NCBI GenBank assembly: GCA_964643005.1 | Contig: CAZXQI010000076.1 | Coordinates: 1-18,427 of the forward strand | Reading direction: 5' to 3' | Source: UBA6168 sp964643005 | Lineage (GTDB): Bacteria > Bacteroidota > Bacteroidia > Chitinophagales > Saprospiraceae | Length of the DNA: 18,427 nucleotides | Part shown: positions 1 to 5,409 of the stretch, one piece after another | How the letters are laid out: every line of letters starts with the position of its first letter | Numbering within the stretch: the stretch's first letter is position 1 | Position numbers and translations under genes: made by a program | The notes under the pieces: model-generated | The model's database searches: none | The model's input: only the letters and a program-made list of their open reading frames with translations | What the model was told of the DNA's origin: nothing

Positions 1-25
1 TTCTGGATGTGGTTTTTTATCGGCT

Positions 26-52
26 AAAAAAGTCGGCAGTAATTTTCTGCCG
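26..52 (-). terminator. Intrinsic terminator-like hairpin downstream of the S8 peptidase gene
   Basis: Read on the minus strand, CGGCAG (52-47), a 7-base loop and CTGCCG (39-34) form a perfect 6-bp GC-rich stem. Two bases later comes a run of six T (31-26). This is the classical shape of a Rho-independent terminator. It lies about 175 bases past the stop codon of the minus-strand S8 peptidase, so it would end that transcript, or a transcript running on from it. Confidence 0.6.
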
Positions 53-59
53 GCGTTTG

Positions 60-78
60 AAAAAACAGGAGCTGTTTT
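60..78 (-). terminator. Second, A/T-flanked hairpin upstream of the terminator at 26-52
   Basis: AAAACAG (62-68) and CTGTTTT (72-78) are perfectly complementary around a 3-base loop. On the minus strand the 3' arm runs into further T (61-60), giving an A-tract/T-tract hairpin typical of weak bidirectional terminators. It sits between the S8 stop codon and the stronger hairpin at 26-52, so the two may act in tandem. Confidence 0.4.
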
Positions 79-226
79 GGCGAGTGCGCCTTTGCGTTGG
101 TTTTCCCGTTTCCCATAGGCTTCCCTCAGATGATTTACGACGAAGGAGTAAATCAATGCGAATTTAACTTGGCTTTTTCCCACAGATTTTTTGCCGTCGA
201 AACTCCATCGGCAATACCATTTCACT

Positions 227-2107
227 TTATGCCAGCTCGGAGAGGTCTTTTACAAATCCGTCCGTCCCATCGGCCTTCATTTTGATCAAAAGATTGGCGG
301 CATCGGCTTTTTGATCGAATGCGCCGAGGATCACCTTATAGACCGTTTTACCATTTAGCTCGTTGATATTCACCACTACTTTTTCATTAAAACTGCGTTG
401 CAGTTTTTCGGCGTTGATGAGCACGTTGCCATAGTCGGAGAAGACCCCAATCTGGACGCCGAAGCCTTTGGAGGCCTGTCTCTTTACGCTGAACTGGAAA
501 AGTCCCTGCCCTGAAGCGACGGAAGGCGATACCTGGGTTGCCGCTGTAGAAGCTGAGTCAGACTGGTCTTTTCGGCGCAGCGCCTCCGCCACAGCTTTGT
601 CGGCGTTGACGCGGCCATAGCCGTATTTGCGGGAGTGTCCGTTGACGTAATCGAAAGGGGCGCCGATTTTATCGGCTGTTTGTTGGAGGATGTCTTTCAC
701 CTCTTTAGCGGTCAGATTGGGATTGGCGGACAGCATGAGCGCACAGATTCCTGCGACGATAGGCGTGGCGCCGCTCGTTCCGCCGAAGTGCTTGTAGGGG
801 CCTTCCCGGTTGACGCCATCGGCCCAGAATCGCCAGGCGCCGTCGCCCCTGTCCACCGTGCCGGGATCCCACCATGCGCGAGCGGCTAAGAGCGGCCAGT
901 CGCCGTTGGAGGGCGCACAGACAGACACTTCCGCACCCTGATTGGAGTAGGCGGCATAGCGATCCTGACTGTCGCAGGCGGCCACGCAGATCACGTCGGG
1001 ATGAGCGGCGTAAAAATTCACGTAGTCCATCCCTTCATTGCCGGCGGCAAAGCAGACGACGCAACCTTTCCCATTGCGACCCAGTCGGACGGCGTTGGCG
1101 ATAGCCTGTTCTTTTAGGGAGTTCAGCGAGTAGAGCGGGTCGGTAGTACCCCAACTGCAACTGACGACGTCAGCGCCGTTTTTGACGCAGTAATCGAACA
1201 TTTGTTCGGTCGCTTTGATGCTAAAAGACGTGCCGCTGACGGGCATGAATCGGGCATTGGGCGCCACGCCTACCATGCCCAATCCATTGGAGGCGGCTAC
1301 GGCCAGACTGGCGCAGGGCGTCCCGTGGGTGAATTTGGGATCGCCGTCGCTCAATCGGTCGGACTGGGTCCAGAGGTCGAAAGGGCGATAGATTTTATCT
1401 TTCAAATCGGGGTGAGAAATATCGAAGCCGTTGTCAATGACGGCGACGGTCGTAGTGGCAGAGCCGAGGGAGTTCAGGCGCTGCCAGGCGTCAACGACTT
1501 TTGCGTCGGCGCCTTTCTTCACCGGATACTGCGCGCCAGGTATGAGACCGTCATTCTTCAGGTGCCACTCCTGGCCGAGATAGACGTCGGTGGGCAGCGC
1601 AACAGCGTATTCGTCGAGCAGCATATCAAGGTCGGGCTCTGCAAATTTCACGATGGCAGTCTGCTGAAGAAAGGCGGCCACCTTGATCGGGTTAGGAGAA
1701 TCCTTTGTCACTTTGACAATGACCTGTTCGGGACTTCTGCGCTCTGTTAGTTCCAATTTGTACTCGTTGAGCAATTCTTCCTGGGCCGCAGCATCGGCGC
1801 CGGGTTGAAAGACGATGAATATTTCGCCTGTAGGAACTATGGGTTTATTACTCCCCTCTGCGTAGTAAACGTGCGTGCCGACAGAGACCTCTTCATTCCG
1901 GCGAATTTCGTCGAGCCGCTCGTCTAAGGGAGTCTCCTCCTCACCGAGCGATACGATTTGGAAGCCTCCGAGATGTGGCAGGACTTCTTTTTTTGCAAAA
2001 TCTGTCTTCTCCGAAAAGCGATCGCCTTTCGTTTTGACACCGGCTAATCTGATACTTTTGTTTAAAATCAGCTCGCCTTTGCCGCTTTTGATTCTGTATT
2101 TGCTCAT
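227..2107 (-). CDS. S8 family serine peptidase (subtilase) with propeptide-like N-terminus and C-terminal SPOR domain
   Basis: Subtilisin-fold endopeptidase of about 626 residues. Numbering from the Met at 2107, the triad is visible: Asp225 in AVIDNGF, His261 in FTHGTPCAS, Ser445 in GGTSGATP, with oxyanion Asn357 in AAGNEG. Residues about 90-165 resemble an N-terminal prodomain of the fervidolysin type. After a Ser/Ala-rich linker (about 515-538) the last 80 residues look like a SPOR domain (VQIGVFSDYGN, then YKVILGAF), a module that binds peptidoglycan stripped of stem peptides. I see no signal peptide or transmembrane segment, which is odd for a protein with a SPOR domain. An in-frame ATG at 2140 would add 11 residues but no signal sequence; I prefer 2107, which has a purine-rich AGG stretch just upstream. 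The gene diverges from the sigma factor gene. Family is certain; location and substrate are unknown. Confidence 0.9.
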   Translation of the reverse strand: MSKYRIKSGKGELILNKSIRLAGVKTKGDRFSEKTDFAKKEVLPHLGGFQIVSLGEEETPLDERLDEIRRNEEVSVGTHVYYAEGSNKPIVPTGEIFIVFQPGADAAAQEELLNEYKLELTERRSPEQVIVKVTKDSPNPIKVAAFLQQTAIVKFAEPDLDMLLDEYAVALPTDVYLGQEWHLKNDGLIPGAQYPVKKGADAKVVDAWQRLNSLGSATTTVAVIDNGFDISHPDLKDKIYRPFDLWTQSDRLSDGDPKFTHGTPCASLAVAASNGLGMVGVAPNARFMPVSGTSFSIKATEQMFDYCVKNGADVVSCSWGTTDPLYSLNSLKEQAIANAVRLGRNGKGCVVCFAAGNEGMDYVNFYAAHPDVICVAACDSQDRYAAYSNQGAEVSVCAPSNGDWPLLAARAWWDPGTVDRGDGAWRFWADGVNREGPYKHFGGTSGATPIVAGICALMLSANPNLTAKEVKDILQQTADKIGAPFDYVNGHSRKYGYGRVNADKAVAEALRRKDQSDSASTAATQVSPSVASGQGLFQFSVKRQASKGFGVQIGVFSDYGNVLINAEKLQRSFNEKVVVNINELNGKTVYKVILGAFDQKADAANLLIKMKADGTDGFVKDLSELA

Positions 2108-2284
2108 GACCTGAGTCTTTTGGTATAAAAAGTGAAACATAGAAGAGCCGGAAAATTACAAAACACTTGCTAAACGGCTGTTATTCACCATGTTAACCCG
2201 CCCAAAGACCCAACAAAAAAGACAGGGCATGCAACCACCATTGATTTTTTTAATTTTACGCCCCGATTTTGTTAAAAAGAAGGA

Positions 2285-2893
2285 ATGGCCATACCTCTAA
2301 TAAATAAAGATCCTGTGTGCAAGCTCTCCGACGAAGAGTTGATCGGCAAATTTTCACAGACAAACCAGGAGATATACTTCGAGGAACTCTACCGAAGGTA
2401 TGTCCACCTCTCTTTTGGCGTTTGCATGAGCATGATGAAAAATGAAGACGACAGCCGCGACGTGGTTTCGGAAGTCTTCAAGATTCTCTATGTCAAATTG
2501 CCGAGCGCCAACGTCAAGTCTTTCAAAAGCTATCTCTACGCCGTCAGCCGCAATGAGTGCATCGCTAAACTGCGCCAGCGCAAGAGCGAAATGACGAAAT
2601 TGGCAGATTTTAAATTGACCCAGGATCCCACCGGCGGGTTTATGGAAAACGATGAATTCGCCGCTCTACTGAACACTGAAACCCCTATTGAGGACGAAGT
2701 GGAAAAAGCGGTAAGCCAGTTGGGGGATGAACAACGCACCTGCATTCGACTCTTCTTCTACGAAGATAAAAGCTACAAAGACATCGTCGAACAAACGGGT
2801 TATTCCGAAAAACAAGTTAAAAGTTATTTGCAAAACGGGAAGCGCAACCTGCGCATCATGCTTGAAAAAATCATGAAAAAGCGAATTGCGTAA
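2285..2893 (+). CDS. RNA polymerase sigma-70 family factor, ECF type
   Basis: A 202-residue ECF sigma factor that would direct RNA polymerase to a small set of promoters. Region 2 spans about residues 32-100 (FEELYRRYV, then DDSRDVVSEVFKILY and SFKSYLYAVSRNECI). Region 4 spans about 138-192 (AVSQLGDEQRTCIRLFF, helix-turn-helix around DIVEQTGYSEKQVKSYLQNG). The linker between them is short and acidic, as is usual for ECF factors, which lack regions 1 and 3. The gene begins 177 bases from the divergent S8 peptidase start and is followed 22 bases after its stop by a zinc-finger membrane protein that is probably its anti-sigma partner. The ATG at 2285 is the first in frame; a purine-rich AAGAAGG lies directly before it. 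The target promoters cannot be seen from the sequence. Confidence 0.93.
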   Translation: MAIPLINKDPVCKLSDEELIGKFSQTNQEIYFEELYRRYVHLSFGVCMSMMKNEDDSRDVVSEVFKILYVKLPSANVKSFKSYLYAVSRNECIAKLRQRKSEMTKLADFKLTQDPTGGFMENDEFAALLNTETPIEDEVEKAVSQLGDEQRTCIRLFFYEDKSYKDIVEQTGYSEKQVKSYLQNGKRNLRIMLEKIMKKRIA

Positions 2894-2915
2894 TCTCACT
2901 CAAGCCAGGGCTCCA

Positions 2916-3698
2916 ATGGACAAAAATTTACATCTCGATATTTTCAAAACTTCGACCTGCTTAGGCAGGGAGGAACTCGACGCCTATCTACATGGGCGGC
3001 TGTCAGGGGCTGCGCTCCGGCGGGTGGAAAACCACCTCATAGATTGTCCGCTCTGCTCCGACGCCGTAGATGGATTGGAAGAAAGCGCCGCCTTCGGCGT
3101 TGCGCAGCTCGAAGATTTTTCTTCTTTTAAAAAAAAACTACACCAGCCTTCGGGAGGCGTCATCCGTAAATTAAACCCTTACACCCTGCTCAAGCGCAGC
3201 GTTTCAGTGGCGGCTCTGCTGGCGCTGGGAATGTTTGCCTACTTCTCTCTTTTCAAATCATCCGGCAGCCAATTGTATGAGCAGTTTTACACTTCCTACC
3301 AAAACGACATCCCTCTCAATAGCAGGAGCACAGATTCAGCGCAGTTGATAAGTCCGTCTTTTGAGCGCGCGCTCAACAGTTATTCCACCGGAAATTTTTC
3401 AGCCAGCATACCTGCTTTTGAAGAGACTCTCAAAGAGGAACCCGACAACGCCGCCGCCTGCTTTTTTGCCGGCATGGCCTGTCTCGAAGCCAATCAGCCA
3501 GAGAAGGCCGTCAGCCATCTGCAAAAAGTAAAAGACCAGTCTAACGGCTATTCTCAAAAGGCCGAATGGTACCTGATTTTGGCGCACCTCAAATCGGGAG
3601 ATAAAGCCGGGGCAAAATCTCTGCTGGAAACTTACCTCAGCCGTAGCGGCGATATTTTTAAAGCCGACGAAGCCGCTCGACTTTTAAAAAAATTGTAA
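2916..3698 (+). CDS. Membrane-anchored anti-sigma-like protein: zinc-finger (HX3CX2C) N-terminus, one TM helix, periplasmic TPR region
   Basis: About 260 residues, probably single-pass. Residues 15-50 hold a zinc-binding anti-sigma signature: His40, Cys44 and Cys47 in the order H-x3-C-x2-C (HLIDCPLC), preceded by an acidic/aromatic helix (REELDAYLHGRLS). A hydrophobic helix at about 95-113 (VAALLALGMFAYFSLF) would cross the inner membrane. Residues about 150-240 are helical with tetratricopeptide-like periodicity (ALNSYSTGNFSASIPAFEETL, then a Pro-Asp turn) and would face the periplasm as a sensor or scaffold. I start at ATG 2916. A TTG at 2886 would overlap the sigma gene by 8 bases but adds only 10 unremarkable residues. 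Position directly after an ECF sigma gene supports the anti-sigma role; inhibition itself is inferred. Confidence 0.82.
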   Translation: MDKNLHLDIFKTSTCLGREELDAYLHGRLSGAALRRVENHLIDCPLCSDAVDGLEESAAFGVAQLEDFSSFKKKLHQPSGGVIRKLNPYTLLKRSVSVAALLALGMFAYFSLFKSSGSQLYEQFYTSYQNDIPLNSRSTDSAQLISPSFERALNSYSTGNFSASIPAFEETLKEEPDNAAACFFAGMACLEANQPEKAVSHLQKVKDQSNGYSQKAEWYLILAHLKSGDKAGAKSLLETYLSRSGDIFKADEAARLLKKL

Positions 3699-3770
3699 AC
3701 GGGCAAACATTCTCCGTTGCGGCGCCTGTCATTTGATTCCCAATAATTTTTCAAACAGGACAATTTTTAC

Positions 3771-3819
3771 AAATTTGCCGGCGGGCAAAATTTGCCGGAG
3801 CCTTAGTTACCGGCGCCGG
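3771..3819. repeat. Direct and inverted GC-rich repeats between the anti-sigma gene and the M28 peptidase gene
   Basis: An 11-base direct repeat, AAATTTGCCGG, occurs at 3771-3781 and 3788-3798. Between them TTTGCC (3774-3779) and GGCAAA (3784-3789) form a perfect 6-bp hairpin with loop GGCG. Twelve bases after the second copy is the palindrome CCGGCGCCGG (3810-3819). There is no clear T-run for termination. The block lies 60-110 bases before the M28 start codon, so it could be an operator, a weak terminator of the sigma operon, or an intergenic repeat element. Confidence 0.4.
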
Positions 3820-3880
3820 CCATTTCCCAATAAAAAAAGTCCTTCCAAACAAATCAGACAAAAACGCAAACCAATTTTCA

Positions 3881-5302
3881 ATGATGAAACGAAAACTATT
3901 TTCCCTCCTACCATTGTTTCTTTTACTTTGCGCCATGCCAGGTACAAAAATTTTAGCTCAGGAAAAAAAGACGGAAAGCGTTGACGAAGCTTTTATCCGC
4001 CAAATTCATGAGGCGGCTGTAACGCAGGGATTGTCCTACGACTGGCTGCATTTTCTCACCAAAAAGATTGGAGCCCGGCTCAGCGGCTCTCCACAGGCCA
4101 TGGCCGCCGTCGAATACACCCGCCAGGTGCTCGACACCTTCGGACTCGACTCCGTCTGGTTGCAACCCTGCATGGTTCCTCACTGGGTGCGGGGAGAACA
4201 GGAAATCCTTCGGGTCATGCAGCCGGCCATCGGCGCCGTTGATTTGAGCGCCCTGGCCATTGGCAATTCCAATGGCACGGGATCTGAGGGCGTTTCCGCC
4301 GAAGTCATAGAAGTCAAAAGTTTGGAAGAGGTGGAAAAATTGGGAAGGATCGCCGTTCAGGGCAAGATTGTCTTTTTCAATCGCCCCTTTGACGAGACGA
4401 AAATGAACACCTTCGCCGCTTATGGAGGCGCCGTAGATCAGCGCACGAGAGGCGCTTCCATTGCGGCAAAGTACGGCGCCATTGCCGTCGTCGTGCGCTC
4501 GATGGCTTCGGGGATCACCGACGTAATCCACACCGGAGCGCTCAGCTATCAGGAAGGCGCTCCAAAAATCCCGGCGGTCAGCATTTCCACCAAAGACGCC
4601 GAATGGCTCAGCGCATTGATTAAACAGGGCGGAACAAAAATTTACATGCGCAGCACCTGCGAAATGCTACCCGACAAACTGTCCTACAACGTCATCGGCG
4701 AGATCAAAGGCAGCCAGCAGCCGGAGGAAATCATCGTAGTCGGCGGCCACTTAGATTCCTGGGACGTTTGCGAAGGCGCCCACGACGACGGGGCGGGCTG
4801 CGTGCAGTCCATGGAGGTTTTATACCTTTTGAAAAAATTGAACTACAAGCCCAAACGCACCATTCGCTGCGTCCTTTTTATGAATGAAGAAAATGGATTG
4901 AGGGGAGGCGTGGCTTATGCGGATGAAGCAAAGCGAAAGGGAGAAACTCATTTAGCGGCTATTGAGAGCGACCGCGGGGGATTTACTCCAAGAGGGTTTT
5001 CCATTGAAAGCAACGATGAATTCTCTGAGAAAAAATTCGCCGGTACGCAAATCTGGCAACCTCTGCTCGACCCTTACAGGCTGGGCATCAGGAAGGGAGG
5101 AGGAGGCGCCGATATTTCTCCACTGCGGAGTCAGGGAACGCTGCTGATCGGATACGAGCCTGATTCTCAGCGCTATTTCGATATCCACCACTCGGCAGCC
5201 GACACATTTGAAAAGGTCAACAAACGAGAGTTGGAACTTGGCTCTGCCGCTATGGCCGCCTTTGTATATCTTTTAGATAAATATGGCGTAAATATGAATT
5301 AA
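3881..5302 (+). CDS. Secreted M28 family metallopeptidase (carboxypeptidase Q / aminopeptidase-like) with PA domain insert
   Basis: A 473-residue co-catalytic zinc exopeptidase. Residues 1-26 form a signal peptide (Lys/Arg start, LLPLFLLLCAMP core, likely cut after ILA). The region about 125-265 looks like a protease-associated (PA) domain, and the M28 core follows. Expected metal and catalytic residues are present in order: His290 (GGHLDSWD), bridging Asp302 (AHDDGAG), catalytic Glu336 and ligand Glu337 (MNEENG), Asp364 (ESDRGG) and a His at 436/437 (DIHHSAADTF). This order and the GGHLDSWD context resemble plasma glutamate carboxypeptidase (carboxypeptidase Q) relatives. It should act in the periplasm or outside the cell on small peptides. 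It stands alone, 182 bases after the anti-sigma gene. The next ATG at 3884 is an equally possible start. Confidence 0.9.
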   Translation: MMKRKLFSLLPLFLLLCAMPGTKILAQEKKTESVDEAFIRQIHEAAVTQGLSYDWLHFLTKKIGARLSGSPQAMAAVEYTRQVLDTFGLDSVWLQPCMVPHWVRGEQEILRVMQPAIGAVDLSALAIGNSNGTGSEGVSAEVIEVKSLEEVEKLGRIAVQGKIVFFNRPFDETKMNTFAAYGGAVDQRTRGASIAAKYGAIAVVVRSMASGITDVIHTGALSYQEGAPKIPAVSISTKDAEWLSALIKQGGTKIYMRSTCEMLPDKLSYNVIGEIKGSQQPEEIIVVGGHLDSWDVCEGAHDDGAGCVQSMEVLYLLKKLNYKPKRTIRCVLFMNEENGLRGGVAYADEAKRKGETHLAAIESDRGGFTPRGFSIESNDEFSEKKFAGTQIWQPLLDPYRLGIRKGGGGADISPLRSQGTLLIGYEPDSQRYFDIHHSAADTFEKVNKRELELGSAAMAAFVYLLDKYGVNMN

Positions 5303-5338
5303 TTGAAAAATCGCTTCCCTCTGCGGATTTTTTCCCCT

Positions 5339-5346
5339 TAAATTTG
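5339..5346 (+). promoter_or_regulatory. Candidate Bacteroidota -7 promoter box for carB
   Basis: TAAATTTG matches the Bacteroidota -7 consensus TAnnTTTG exactly. It lies 37 bases after the M28 stop codon and 63 bases before the carB ATG. A matching TTTG at the expected upstream distance (about 19-22 bases) is not evident, so this is a half-supported promoter. If used, the transcript would start around 5352 and the leader would consist almost wholly of the hairpins at 5361-5409. Confidence 0.35.
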
Positions 5347-5360
5347 CGCCCCGAAATTCC

Positions 5361-5409
5361 GACCTAAGACTTCCCAGGTCTATGATCGCAGACTTTGGAA
5401 GTCTTTTTT
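5361..5409 (+). promoter_or_regulatory. carB leader: two mutually exclusive hairpins, one terminator-like and abutting the ATG
   Basis: AAGACTTCC (5366-5374) pairs perfectly with GGAAGTCTT (5397-5405), and the T-run extends to 5409, so it ends at the carB ATG (5410). Two smaller hairpins compete with it: GACCT (5361-5365) with AGGTC (5376-5380), whose loop holds the left arm of the long hairpin, and GACTT (5391-5395) with AAGTC (5399-5403), which uses the right arm. The arrangement fits an attenuator or a fold that hides the ribosome entry site. It could instead be the terminator of the M28 gene, or one of the palindromic intergenic repeats found in many Bacteroidota genomes. Confidence 0.45.

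Noticed and set aside
97..285. 62-codon plus-strand open frame at the left end
   Set aside because: It overlaps the 3' end of the peptidase gene and the terminator region and resembles no protein I know.
1202..1750. 182-codon open frame on the plus strand
   Set aside because: It lies entirely antisense to the well-supported S8 peptidase and its translation shows no domain; long antisense frames are common opposite GC-rich genes.
3953..4531. 192-codon open frame on the minus strand
   Set aside because: Antisense to the M28 peptidase, whose motifs and signal peptide are clear; the antisense translation is low-information and His/Gly-rich.
5395..5409. TTG start adding five residues to CarB
   Set aside because: It lies inside the terminator-like hairpin and T-run, and the ATG at 5410 gives a normal CarB N-terminus.
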